NCBI GenBank assembly: GCA_001632435.1
Contig: KV423987.1
Coordinates: 85,240 to 149,239 of the forward strand
DNA: 64,000 nucleotides
Direction: 5' to 3'
From: Calocera cornea HHB12733
Taxonomy: Eukaryota; Basidiomycota; Dacrymycetes; Dacrymycetales; Dacrymycetaceae
Below, piece by piece: positions 36,004-47,300 of this stretch. The notes under the pieces were generated by a model, which worked only from the letters and a program-made list of their open reading frames with translations, made no database searches and was not told the origin of the DNA. The position numbers and the translations under genes were made by a program. How positions within the stretch are numbered: the stretch's first letter is position 1; every line of letters begins with the position of its first letter.

Positions 36004-36946
36004 GCCGCCAGCTGAGAGGAGGGTTGGCTGAGCTCATGCATGACCAGTAAGCAAATTGCAGCATCATGGCCAGGCCATCCCGACCGGCTGTCGGGGTGCA
36101 CACGAGGTGCCGGTGCGTCCAACCCGGGGTCGGCAGGGCCAGCGTCGGATCTCGGGCATATCAACCTTATGCCGAGAATTTTCTCCATTGCGCAAGGGAT
36201 GAAGGATAACACGACCGTCCAGGTCCGGGCCAGGGACCAGCGCGAGCGGCAGCGCGAGCGGAGTCGGGCCTCGGCTCGGCTCGGACATATTTCCATGTTC
36301 GGAATGAAGGGGGAACCCCGACACTCGTCAATATAAACTGCTGATGGGCTGGATCATGTTCTTATTGTCTTACACATTACTTTGTACTGTTCCAAGCTCC
36401 TGGTTCTTGCTCCTTGGACGGCGCAGTATTATCGCCTGCGAGCCCTGCGAACGTGCCTTAAAGGTGCGTGGCAGAGGCCACCCGCCACGGACCCGTTTAT
36501 GAATAGCTCGGCCCGCCAACCGTGGCCGAGTTTTCGCGCACTCTATGCCTTCCACTTCCGGGCAGTTCCTATCTTGGCTATCGGGGGATGCGTTGCCACA
36601 GCAATGTTCTGGTGCCAAGGGCCTGATCAGTGACCGGCCGTACTCCATCGCCGCGGGCTCGGAAGGCCAGGGGCCCGGCAGGAAGCTATTCTCCTTGATT
36701 TGCCTGACTCGACCGGAAAAACAGTGGCTGGTTGCGGAGGACTGAAAGACACTAATCGCACCAATCGGGACAATTCTCAGGGGTGGACCACACTCTATTC
36801 TGTTCGCATATTGCGGTGTTTTGGAAAGAAGAAAGAAAGGTCGTGATAGGTCGTGAACACATGAAACAATTTGACAACCCCGATTGTCTCGGCAAGTTGG
36901 AATGTCGACGCCTTGGCCCTCGCGGTTGGCCCGATGGCTTTCAGCC
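36004..36946. other. intergenic
   Basis: About 0.94 kb between the MFS 3 promoter and the NADAR gene stop. A GCGCGAGCGGCAG-type short direct repeat sits near 36,241-36,262. No gene recognised. Confidence 0.5.
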
Positions 36947-38227
36947 TCACATCCTCTCCCACCTCTGGCGCATCTCCTCCCTGAACTCCATCAATGCTTT
37001 CCCGACCAGGTTCTCCGTACTGTCATCCTCCCCGTCGCACAGCTGCTGCCTGCCGGTCTCCCACAGCGCCTTCCTCACCTCCTCATGCTGTTCCAGCTTG
37101 GACCGCACCACCAGTCGGACCGACTCCCACCTGAGCGCTGGTCTGGGCCACCAGTCCTTCCTCAGTGCACCCGGATGCCGACCAGCAGCGACTTGCGGGT
37201 TCGGCAGTTCCATGAAGTCCTGTAGGACGTTCGCGGCATGAAGACCAGGCTCGAGGCGGAGGAAGAACAGCAGGTGCAGAGCGGTGGGAAACCGCTGGTC
37301 TTCATATTCCACGGCGTGGGAGGAGCGGAGGGAGAACATATCGGGCGGCTCGCCGCTGCCGAAGATGAGCTTCCCCCTCACTGCCGCTGAGGTGACGGCA
37401 GTCCACGCCTGAGGAAGTGCAGGCGAGTAGGTCGGCTGCGCTGCAGGAAGGACATATGCATCCTCTCTACGGACCATACGGCGGAAGACCGGCCGAGGTT
37501 TCTGCAATCGGTGAGAGCTCCAAGGCGCAATGGTGATTTTCGATTGTTCGTGGCGCGTCTGGTTGACAACTTGTGCCAGATTGTCGACAAAGGGGGTGAC
37601 CCTGCGAGAGACATAGCCCGAGTTGCCAAGTGGCCATTGCTCGACATTTGTATGCCACGACGTGGAATGCTGCGGGGTTTCGAATCTCGGTGCGGCTGGG
37701 ACAGCCTGATGTACAGGGCCCCGAGCGCGAGATATCGTGGCGAGCCGTTGCTGCATGGCATAAGCGCCGGGAAAGGCAGAGGAAACCGTGGTCGCTCTCT
37801 GCTGTGCATTGCTAAGAAGTATTGCGTTCTTCCTCGATTCCATTTCTTTCTGCTGCATCTTTTGGAATTCCCTCTGGCTGACCGGCTTTGAAGACGGGCT
37901 CCAAGGAGCGTTTGTGGCGACGCGGTGGTGGAACATGTCAAAGTCAACGCGTTTGGTGCTCGCGGCCGGCCGAGGGACGGAGGTGGAGCGCCGGAAGGAG
38001 CTTCGGAGGGGTTGCGGGAGTGGGGGAACCCCAGCCCTCGGGATGGATGGAGCGTAGGACTTGGGTGTGGGGTTGGGCTTGAGCTTCGGGGAGACGAGGT
38101 CACTCACGAGCTCCTCTGCGTACGTGGAGAGTGGCAAGCCATAGCGACCGGATGGTTGGAGGAAAGAGTCCTTCCACGGATCATGCATTCCTCTTGACTT
38201 GGTGAAGTCCCGAGAAGCGTAGGACAT
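36947..38227 (-). CDS. NADAR-domain protein with disordered N-terminus
   Basis: A single exon of 426 aa from the first ATG; the frame upstream opens only on GTG. Residues 1-270 are Ser/Pro/Arg-rich and look disordered. Residues about 280-426 match the NADAR (YbiA, DUF1768) layout: GKLIFGSGEPPDMFSL, HAVEYEDQRFPTALHLLFFLR (the FPSVEHYFQ-like segment), AANVLQ, P.QVAAGRHPG, WESVRLVVRSKLEQHEEVRKALWETG and the terminal NLVGKALMEFREEM. NADAR enzymes hydrolyse N-glycosidic bonds in riboflavin intermediates or ADP-ribose derivatives. The motif order and spacing are good, but the usual catalytic Glu in the SVEHY-type element is not obvious here (TALHL replaces it), so activity is uncertain. Confidence 0.72.
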   Translation of the reverse strand: MSYASRDFTKSRGMHDPWKDSFLQPSGRYGLPLSTYAEELVSDLVSPKLKPNPTPKSYAPSIPRAGVPPLPQPLRSSFRRSTSVPRPAASTKRVDFDMFHHRVATNAPWSPSSKPVSQREFQKMQQKEMESRKNAILLSNAQQRATTVSSAFPGAYAMQQRLATISRARGPVHQAVPAAPRFETPQHSTSWHTNVEQWPLGNSGYVSRRVTPFVDNLAQVVNQTRHEQSKITIAPWSSHRLQKPRPVFRRMVRREDAYVLPAAQPTYSPALPQAWTAVTSAAVRGKLIFGSGEPPDMFSLRSSHAVEYEDQRFPTALHLLFFLRLEPGLHAANVLQDFMELPNPQVAAGRHPGALRKDWWPRPALRWESVRLVVRSKLEQHEEVRKALWETGRQQLCDGEDDSTENLVGKALMEFREEMRQRWERM

Positions 38228-38606
38228 GTAATGATCTCGATGCACCAGACTGGGAGGTCGCCGCAGGGAGGGGCATGGGCTTGTTGAGATTGGAGGAGAG
38301 ATGTTATATGCGACAGAAATTGTGGAGAAACTCCTGCCTCAATTCAGCGACAACGCAAGCCGCAGAGGTCAAAGGATTGTGGTTTCCCGGTATTGTGGCA
38401 GCAGGTGTCCGACCTGGAACGTGCGCATCCACCGAGTCGGTTCATTGAAGGGAATACGACGTACCAGTGGCCGCGATCTCGCATGACAACACAGATACAG
38501 GTTGGTTTTTCTGGCGTGACCTTGCGTCACCCTTGAAAACGCCTAAGCCTGGTCATATGATGCGACATCGATCTATCCGTTCTCCCGGGAGACCAGCGGA
38601 CGAGGG
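38228..38606. other. intergenic
   Basis: About 0.38 kb between the NADAR gene and the end of the decayed F-box locus, holding the NADAR promoter. Nothing else seen. Confidence 0.5.
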
Positions 38607-39950
38607 TCATTCGGATGGCTCTCCAATATCCGATTGTAGATCGCTCAAAGTACCGCAGGAAGACAGGCATTCGCCCGAGTGTTCGGCAGGGAGTCGAGCA
38701 TGTAGCCAAACTGTCGATGATGCTGAGGCACCGCTTCTCCTATCGAACGTTGAAGTGGGATATGTGAGCTTGACATCACATGTGAAAACCTCGCCATCGA
38801 TTATGGTGACACGCTGCAAGGTGGGACGGCGCGGTCCGAGGCGGCGCAAATCATGCGAGACATCGAACACTCCCTCCAGTACACCGTTGAGGTATTCGTG
38901 ATACATTGAACGGACTTCGAGCGTTTTCAGAGCCTGGAAGTCCTCGAGAGCAGAGACCATCTCTTCGGCATTGGTGTGTTCTATGGACTGCAGGTCGTTA
39001 GCAACATGCGGTCACTAGCGTCGCCTGCAGTCGTCGTACTCACAGCTTCCGCAAGACCACACAAGTGCAGCGAGAGCGTTTTCAGTCGAGGCAAACCCCC
39101 GGCAATGCTTCGCAGGGCCCTGGGAAGCAAACCCTGCCAACAAATCTCGAAGCTTGTAATCGTGGCGAGAGACAATCGGAGGCATGCGAGGTAGCCCGGA
39201 AGCGTATTCTCCGCCACCACGTCCTCCCAGCTGGAAACGTGATGGATGTGTTGCACGGGTCGTCCAGCCGCCAAAATGACCTCGTATATACTGGGAGAAG
39301 TTAGAGATCGCAGCTCGGGCAGCATGATGACACCAGCGTTGTGTGTTAGATTAGACCGTGGTGGCCAACCGAAGCCGAGGACTCGCAGCCCCTCGTGAAG
39401 CGATGTTATTGCTGAGGAGGGAGCAGCCTTGAGGAAATTCCTTGTGATCCTCACTGAGCAGATGTACTGGACGCCGCCGTATGCCAGAGTCAGGGACTTC
39501 AGGCGCGTAAGAAGCGCGAGGGAACGCAGGAGCAAGCGCATACAACCGGCGCTGAAGGCGACATTGCATCCCGGAGGCCGGCCGTAGTTGAGATAACGAT
39601 GCTCATCGGGAAGCCTCACTGTTAGCTTGAAAATCTTCTGTTATAGCTCGGGCCGCCTGGACAATGTTGCATGCAGAGCAACGAGAGCACGGAGTCGATG
39701 GACGATGACGGTCCGATACAAATGGCGTTCGGCGATCTCGCGAAGGCTTCGGTTTGAACGACATCTCTGAGCGAGATCGTCTGTATCTCAACGCGGCTGA
39801 CGATCTGGTCAAGAACGTCGTAAGGAAGAGTAATGCGCTGGATCCATCTAAAGAGTGCATGTTGGTGGGGAGCAGCAAGATTGAGGTCGGCGAAGTCTCG
39901 AAGGGCTGGCGCGGAGGCAAGTGTCGTTGACCTGACGACGGCGGCCGGGC
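38607..39950 (-). pseudogene. decayed F-box-type gene
   Basis: Minus-strand remains of an F-box protein. Upstream, LPYDVLDQIVSRVE is followed in the next frame by DLAQRCRSNRSLREIAERHLYRTV and LRALVALHATLSRRPEL. The frame break is near 39,787, where one base appears to be missing. The same frame then meets TAA at 39641-39643 before resuming as FKLTVRLPDEHRYLNY and leucine-rich segments. A normal 55-bp intron follows GLAEA, and the last exon ends at 38607. No intron with usable splice sites removes both defects. It may be a true pseudogene or contain two sequencing errors. No convincing start codon was found. Confidence 0.6.
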
Positions 39951-40224
39951 TCCTTGACTTGCGACGCGTTCCCCCCTTTGGAAGGCGCGTCTCGGTCCCA
40001 ACGTACGCGCGAGTATCTCACAGGCCTTCCTCGTGACAGGCCCCATCAGCGCCAATCTCCTTCCACTGGGGCACATCGCACGCGCTTTACGAGCCATGGA
40101 AGATGAACAACGCGGTGCCGTTCGCTCCGATGGCTGCGATGGCTCGTGCTGTAGACCTCATGTAGCAGAGCTGGGCGTTAGCATTGTCGGCTCTGTCAAC
40201 ACGAGGAGGTGTATTATCCCAGAG
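39951..40224. other. intergenic, left flank of the transposon
   Basis: Short stretch upstream of the decayed F-box gene and next to the candidate left end of the DNA transposon. It contains no recognised feature. Confidence 0.45.
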
Positions 40225-40301
40225 TCACCGCGTTTTGGATAGGAGTTTGCTGAGGTGAGGGAAGGGTGGGAAAGGGTAGGAAAGGTTGGCTGCGCCAACC
40301 C
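40225..40301 (+). repeat. candidate left terminal inverted repeat
   Basis: Blocks TCACCGCGTTT, TTTGCTG, AGGTGAGGGAAGG and the near-palindrome GGTTGGCTGCGCCAACC occur in this order and match the reverse complement of the right end with gaps. Identity outside the blocks is low. Confidence 0.5.
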
Positions 40302-40670
40302 GCCCTGATCCCGAGCGCAGATGACCTATCCCATTCGGGGATTAGGTCATCAAAGCTTAAGTAGATTAGGCTGCGCTGTATTGTAGATTACTTAGAATGA
40401 TAATATTAATTAAATATTAACTTTACTTACCTAGAATGGGCAAGGCAGCGCTGCCTGGCCTCGAACTTAGGATAGTCAATCTGCTCCCCAGGCAGGGGAG
40501 CAGCCAACGAAATCCATTGCGATTTCGTGTAATAGTGCTGGTCGTCGGACCAGCACTCGAATACTTTCGGTCGTGTAATAGTTGCTGGCCGTCAAGACCA
40601 GGGAATCATCATTCATTGAGGTTATCTAATTGTACAGGTATGGCAGGCACAGGTATCTTCTCGACGCATT
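40302..40670. other. subterminal spacer of the transposon
   Basis: An AT-rich tract (about 40,360-40,430, including TTAATTAAATATTAA) is followed by two copies of the dispersed repeat at 40525-40541 and 40571-40588. Each copy has a partial inverted partner beside it. No gene. Confidence 0.6.
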
Positions 40671-41822
40671 CTAGGCGGCGGAGGGCTCATCGGCGGGCCA
40701 GCCGATGATCCTCAAAAACGTCGTCACGGTCCCCAGACCATGGTACTTGAGGAAGGCGGCGAGCGCTGAACACAAGCTTAGAGACGTTGAGGAAGAGCAG
40801 AAGGACGACGTACCGATCAAGCCAAGCGCCTTGAGGATGGCGAGCCCGTACTTGGCGAGGAACGCCTTGGTCGCCCCATACGCCGCCTTCGCCGTCTTCT
40901 TCACCCACTGGCCCGCTTTCTTCTTCTTCAGCGCAAAGCGCGCGTGGGCGTTGCCGATGTGCTCGCGGACACCGACTTTGACGCGCTCCATGCGGCTGAG
41001 CTCGATGCCCTGCGCGCGACCGATCTCGAACTCGCCGATGAGCTCCTCGAGGAGGAGGACCTTCTTGCCGTCGGCGACTTCGGCGTCGTACTGCGCGAAG
41101 CGCACGTTCTGCTCGTGGTAGCCGACTTTCTGGCCGTAGACGCGGCGCTTGTGCGCCTCAGCTTCCAGGCGAGCCGGCGACGCCTCGAGGAGGTCCCAGC
41201 CGGGCTCGCCGAGACCTTCAGCACGCATTTCGTCCACCGTGAGGACGTGGACCGCTCCTTCGGTAGCGGGAGCGTCGACGCCGTCGACGTCGTCCTCGTC
41301 GTCCTCGTCGGCAGCGATGTCTTCAGGAGCGGCCTGAGCACGCTCCTCGTCGTCGGTGTTGACCTAAACAAGAGGTCAGCATGGATTGATACGTGTGCTG
41401 GTCGCTTGTCGACCAGCACTGTTACACGACCGCTGCCCAATGGGCAGCCGTCGGCGCACCTTGGACGCCGCCAGCACCTCGCGCACCTCCTCATCCGTCA
41501 GCTCGCGCCCGACCTCCTTGGCCTTCTTGACGAGGGCAATGGCGAGCTGCAAGCTGGCGGGGTCGACGACCTCCAGCTTGATCTTGCTCTCGCCAGAGCC
41601 TTCGCCGACCTCCTCAGCGGCCTTCCCCTTCCCCTTCTCGTCCCCAGCCTCAGTGCGAGCCTTCTCCAGCTCCAAACCCGCCTTCTCGCGCTCGATCTGC
41701 GCCTTCTCGAGCTCGGTGCTCGCCTTCTCGAGGTCGAGCTCGTTCTTGAAAATCGTGCCCAGGTCGGGGCTCGAGTCGTTGCCGGCAGGAGAGGGGGGAG
41801 CAGAGTCGACGAGACAGTCCAT
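40671..41822 (-). CDS. transposon-borne gene A, unknown, 335 aa
   Basis: Three exons: 41822-41460, 41363-40814 and 40765-40671. Exon 1 encodes a Glu/Lys-rich coiled coil with ELEKAQIEREKAGLELEKAR near residues 35-55, then LTDEEVREVL. Exon 2 is first acidic (Asp/Glu run), then basic helical with VDEMRAEGLGEPGW, KVLLLEELIGEFEIG and KKKKAGQWVKKTAKA. The C-terminal part, YGLAILKALGLIALAAFLKYHGLG, is hydrophobic and could be a membrane or amphipathic helix. Intron 1 is 96 bp, about twice the local norm, and holds a copy of the dispersed repeat with an inverted half beside it; intron 2 is 48 bp. I do not recognise the family. Confidence 0.7.
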
Positions 41823-41837
41823 CGTAGAGCAGGATGT

Positions 41838-41896
41838 AGTGGTGGTGGTGGTGGTGGCGGTGATGGTGGTGGTGCGGATGAGAGAGAGAGAGAGAG
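41838..41896. repeat. GGT and GA microsatellites
   Basis: A GTGGTG-rich run at 41838-41874 and an AGAGAG run at 41881-41896 in the 5' leader of gene A. Confidence 0.85.
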
Positions 41897-42564
41897 GAAG
41901 AGAGCGAGCGCGGGAGAGGAAGCGCGACGAGCGTGTATGCGCTCGATTAGGGGCGAAGTTGCTTCCGCCCCTATTTCGCAGCGAGTCATCTGCGAATCCG
42001 GGCCATGCGTAGCATAGAGGCTCGGATTCGCAGAAATCCGGCGCTAGTAGCAGCGCTTTCGGCCGGATATCAGTCGTGTAATAGTGCTGGCCGACACGAG
42101 GCGGTCGCCAGCACAGCAAGCCCGCGCAGCGAATAACTCAAGCTGCAGACCACCGATTTCGATGATTTGTTGCCAGAGTAGTAGTGAATAGTATTGTAGA
42201 CAGTTTTTACATTTTAGATAGACAATGAAATCGGAGGGGAGGGAGCCTTGAATGAAACGGTCGTGGACGACGACCCAGACGACGACAATAATATCATCGC
42301 CTGCCTTATCGGGTCCATCGGGGTGCTTGGCGCGGAGGCGATCTCGGAAAAAATTAAGTCCGACGGCGCGCGTCAGGGGCGAGCTCATTGCCTCAAAGTG
42401 CGAGCTCATCGTCTGACTCCAACGACCACCTCTCTGCTCACAAACCTCTGCTGCACAAGCACCTTCCCAAGTAATCATACCATTGTAAGCTCCTTTCTTT
42501 CCTCTCTTTCTTACTCATACTAACTAAACTTGTCTTTAGGTAGAAGTCTCACACCTTTGAGAAG
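41897..42564. other. divergent promoter spacer inside the transposon
   Basis: About 0.67 kb between the leader of gene A (minus) and gene B (plus), so it should hold both promoters. One dispersed repeat copy lies at 42074-42090 with a partial inverted copy about 20 bp further on. Nothing else recognised. Confidence 0.55.
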
Positions 42565-43789
42565 ATGGCGAAGAAGAAAGGAGGAGGCTGGTTGTCGCCC
42601 TCGACGTCGGTGGAGATAAACCTCAGCAATGAGGCGGGTATTGGTACGCACCTCCTACCCACCGCATACATGCACTGTTCTAACCTTCTAATTAGATCCC
42701 GGCCCCGACGATCCCAATCACGACAGCACGAGCCCCGAGCGCGATACAGACAACATCGTTCGGGGTGAAGCTACCGTTGTCAAAGATGGATCCGTCGGCC
42801 AGCACTATTACACGAAGAACAACACCGCCCTTCGCCTTCGGGAGGGCCCGGTCGCCTCAATTGCGACCAACCCAGCAAAGTCCGCCGAGCATGCGGGCTC
42901 TGTCGGCCAGCACTATTACACGAAACTCGCCCTTCGCCTCTGGAAGAGCCCGGTTGCCTCAATCGCAACCATCCAGCCCGAGACCGCCGATCATGCGATC
43001 TCCGTCGGCCAGCACTATTACACGACTACCGCCCTCTGCCTGCGGGAGGGCCCGGACACCACAACCGTGTCCAACACCACCTCGGACTCCGCCAGCCCTG
43101 CGGATGCCACCCCAACCCATCCATCCACCCCCCAGTCCTCCATCTCCCACTCTGCCAACACAGCGGCTGCTGTGGCAGAGTCCGCAGTGATGGAGGACTC
43201 AGCATCTCCCGCTGTTCCTGCTCCAAGCCGCGAAGTCATCGCCGAGAACGTCACCAACGTCGTCGATGCCGTCGAGCCCGAACACACGAACCGAGATGCA
43301 TCCACCGAGCCCAACTTCGACCCGCCTCCCTACGAAGAGCAAGATCCTGCTGCTGGTCAGCATGCGTACGAGTCCCGTATCACCACTCCTCATCTCCAAA
43401 CCATCCGTCTCCAACCCGACTCCGACAACGACGAAGCCCTCCCCGAGTACCGCAAGCGGGAACTCCTCCCTCCCCTCTATTCACCTCCCAGGAAGAGACG
43501 CACCGCTGCTGCTCATGCCACCGCTACTGCTGCTGCTGTCCCTGCTGCTCGTGCTACTGCTGCTGCTGGGACTGCTGCTGCTGGGACTGCTCGTACTGCT
43601 GCTGGTGCCGTTTCTCGTCCTGCTCCTCGACCTGAGCGTCGCCTCCCCACCAACGAAGAGCTCCGGGCTCTGGCGAAGGCTGAAGCACAGAGGATCGTCC
43701 AGGAGCGCAACGCGAAATACGGCGTCCACATTCCCCAATCCAACATCAACCACCACAATTCAAACCGAACGATCTCCAACCGGGCCTAG
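42565..43789 (+). CDS. transposon-borne gene B, unknown, 390 aa
   Basis: Two exons, 42565-42643 and 42696-43789, with a 52-bp intron ending CTAATTAG. The N-terminus is MAKKKGGGWLSPSTSVEINL. Residues about 60-160 contain three copies of a repeat beginning SVGQHYYT and continuing with ALRLREGPVASIAT-type sequence; each begins on a copy of the dispersed DNA repeat. The rest is Ser/Pro/Asp-rich, with FDPPPYEEQD, an Ala/Thr run and a C-terminal helix LPTNEELRALAKAEAQRIVQ. No family is recognised. The low complexity and the DNA-driven repeats suggest a loosely constrained protein, but the long frame, intron and position between two other transposon genes argue it is expressed. Confidence 0.62.
42799..43110 (+). 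repeat. tandem repeat of about 105 bp in gene B
   Basis: Three units start at 42799, 42907 and 43009 (108 and 102 bp apart). Each opens with CCAGCACTATTACACGA and then a diverging stretch with CGCCTTCGGGAGGGCCCGG-like sequence; units 1 and 2 also share the CCTCAATTGCGACC-like part. Confidence 0.85.
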
Positions 43790-44384
43790 TGCCCTCCCGT
43801 ATGCCCATCTATGCGTCCAACGTCCTCTCTAACCCCACCACTGCCCTATGATTCCCGTCGGCCTCTTTGGAGGCTTTTCCACGCTCTTTGTTAGCTAAAA
43901 CGATGTCATTGTTGTAGGCCCTTAAGGCCGTATCTAACCTAATACAATCGTTTAGAAAAATTGGTGCCAGCTAACCTTTGCTGATTTAGCAAAGGTAAAA
44001 CCCTTCTGCTCCCCCTTGCTCCCCTCGACGCGTCCTACATGGCGCATACACGCGTCTTTGCTGCTCTCGTCCACGATCTTGCGCTGCCAGACGACCAGCT
44101 CGTCTTATCAGACGACGAGCAGCCTTTCAGGGACGTTGACGGCATCGGTCCCTGACTCCCCACAATCGACCTGCTCCTCGACCCCGACACCCACAAACCT
44201 CGTAACGCGTCAAGAAATCGATTTCAACTTTAGGCCGCCTCTTCCTGGGCTGGCTGAGAGGGATGAGAAGGTTGTGGGACCAGTAGAGAAGCAGGGAGAG
44301 CAAGAATCGCTTCGATAGTTCAAGGTGCGTCCCACATCTCCTCGAGTACATTGACAACACTAACCTTTGCCACAGATCATCTTC
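43790..44384. other. leader of the transposase gene
   Basis: About 0.6 kb. A short frame from ATG at 44039 (MAHTRVFAALVHDLALPDDQ, then a stop after 40 codons) could be an upstream exon or a leader ORF. A TTTGCCACAG acceptor ends at 44375, 9 bp before the chosen transposase ATG, so a 5' exon is possible. I could not join it in frame with confidence. Confidence 0.5.
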
Positions 44385-47300
44385 ATGCCCAAAACCACCC
44401 GCCCGAAAAGGTCAATCGCGTCCACCAAGGGAACTATTCGATGTCTGTGCGACATCTGCACAGCTACTCATGGTCCTGAAGGCCAGCTGTGGACTACGTA
44501 CAACCATCCCGGTCACCTTCGCCTCCTCGCGCGCAGAAAAGCCAATGCTGCCCTGTCACAAGTCCCAGCTGGACCATCTGCACCCAGTCATATGCCAGGA
44601 GGATGGCCAGGGCAGTCTACCCCGCTGCAATCGCAATTTGCCGACGAAGAGATGCTGCCTTACGAAGAGCTCGAGCCCGAGCAGCAGCCTCTGCCATCGT
44701 CCCAGCCCTTCGCCTCACCCATGCCCCCAGCAGCACCAACATCAGCAGCGCCAGTAGCGCCAGCACCAGCACCAACAGAAGCAGAAGCACCCCTGCCGCC
44801 TGTGACTGTCCCCTCCCCCCTTCTTCTGCCGGCCAGCACCATTACACGACCGGGCTCACCGATTCTTCCCCTCCCTCCTCTGTCGGCCAGCACTAATACA
44901 CGACCGGCCTCACCGGTCTCTCATCCCCCTCCTTTGCCAGCCAGCACTATTACACGACCCCTGGGAGTCGACTGCGAGGATCCCCCGCCTCCTTCCTCTC
45001 CTATCCCCCTTCTCCCACCTCCTACCTCGCCCTCTGGCTCTCGTGCGCACTCTCCCCTCCCACCGCCCTCTCCAAACCCGCTGCAAGTCCAAGAAGATCT
45101 TCCAACGTTCTCCGAAGATGATGAAGATGAAGAAGACGATCAAGGCATTTCTGTGGAGAATTTGGGCATTCCTCTGCCCGATGCGCAGGCCTGCTCGCGA
45201 GCCGAAGGGGCTAGCCAAGAGCCCTTCGCCTGCTATCTCCAGCTGCACGAGCACGCAGCAGTGCGCATTATCTGCCTGCTGCTGCTGCATATGCATGCAA
45301 GATATCAGTTGCCCCACCTAGCCTGCAGCTTTCTGGCTGCCATGCTCTGGGACGTGCTGCGATTCTTCCTGCTTCTGCGCCCGGACTGCGAGTACACGCC
45401 AGCGACTGCTCCTCCCCGGACCCTCAACACGATGTACAAGCGTTTGGGCTTGTTGGATCGCTTCGACATCAAGACTCTCTGTGCCACTTGCTGGCAATTC
45501 GAGAACTCAGAGGAGCCAGAGCATGACTTCATCGAACTGGACGATCTGGGACTGGACGATGCGGTGGATCCTCAGCCTGACTTGCGCGCTTCCTGGCAAC
45601 GGTTCTGCTCTGTCGAAAGATGCCGTGAACCGCTGTATCTCACAGCGCCGAAATCGGGCATTCCTAGACCGCGACGACAAGCACCTTACGAGCTGCTTTC
45701 CTGGCAGCTGGCTGAGTTCTTGGGCCAACCTGGGGTTGAAGCGGCCTGCGAGTCGTATCTGGACAGGCCAATCTCTCCCTCAACGTTCTCTTCTCTGCAG
45801 GATGGTTCTGTCTGGCGAGACATGCAAGCGCCTGATGGCGCTCCATTCTTTCCTCGCACTAGGGAAGAAGCTGCGGATCTGCAAGAACTGCGTCTGGGCA
45901 TCCTGGTGTCGCTCGACTGGTTCGACCCGAGCACATCAGCAGTTTCCGAGTCCCATTCGGTGGGACCGCTCTCCGTCTGCATCGCGAATCTGCCTCCCGA
46001 GCTGCGATTCCGAGTGTTCAACCTTGCTCTCATCGGCATTGCTCCTGGTCCGCGCGAGCCCGATGCCGAGCAGCTGCAGCGGTTCCTGCGGCCCTTCGTG
46101 GACGATCTGCTGCGCCTGTGGAACGACGGCATACCCATCAAGACACCGAATCATCCTCAAGGTCAGTATTCGACCAGCACGTATTACACGACCCGTACTG
46201 ATCTTCTCCAGGTCGAATCGTGCGAGTGGCCCTCCTCGCAGTCGTCTGCGATCACCCAGCCCTCTGCAAGATGTCCGGCTTCGGGGACCACATGCACACT
46301 GCGCGTCCTTGCACGCAGTGTGAAATCTCACACAAGGAAATGCTCAACAGTGGCTGGAACCTGCACAACGCTCGCGATGGGGCTCTCCACAAGAGGAGAG
46401 CTGCTCGAATGCACGAGCGAGGCCCTCAACCTGGAAGAAGATCGAACGACGCGTACTTCAAGAAGTACGGAGTGCGCTGGTCCGAGTTTTGCCGGCTGCC
46501 TTACTTCGACCCGGTCATTCACTCTGTGATTGATCCTATGCACTCTCTACTACAAGGTAAGTTATTAACACTAACTATAAGCTATGCTAACCTTTCTGAA
46601 GGGCTAACCAAGACGCTATGGTACTACGTTTGGGTATGCGGGGGCAAGGAAGGCATCAAGGCTCTTCGAGGGGCTACAGAAGGAGGGACGAAGCGGGAAC
46701 TGGACGAGATCCATGCAATGCTCAAGACGGTAAGTGATTTCATTGCACTTCTCGGTTCTCAACTGACTGTTTCACAGTACGAAATGCCTGGTTGGTATGC
46801 CAGACTCCCATCGCAGGTAGGATACCCTGCTGGTGGGAGTCTTACATCCGACGAATGGCGTTGTCTTGCAGTCCTCTACGGACCTGCTGTGGTGCGCGCT
46901 CTCTCCCATTCCCGCGTTCACCAAGCTAACTTCCTCGCAGATCCCTCCAATCCTCCTCAAAGCATCGAGGGAACCTCCGCCCAAGAAAAAGAAGAAGCGA
47001 ACAGGCCCAGATGAGACACAGCAAGCCGAGGAACAAGCTGAAGAACGACCTCGAGTACACCCCGCAGCAGGAAAGAACTACCTCAAGTTCGCGACAGTCC
47101 TCAAGATTTACCTGCGCCGCGAGATCACTGAACAAGAGCTGGACCGAGCGGCTGCGTTATATCTGGAGTTCTTCCAGGAATACGTCGAGGTACGTGTGAC
47201 CGGTCAGCACGTATTACACGTCCTGAATGGTGCTGGTCGCCTCTGTCGACCAGCACTAATACACGACCCCCTTCCTTCCCTCCCTTCTTCCCTTCTCAGA

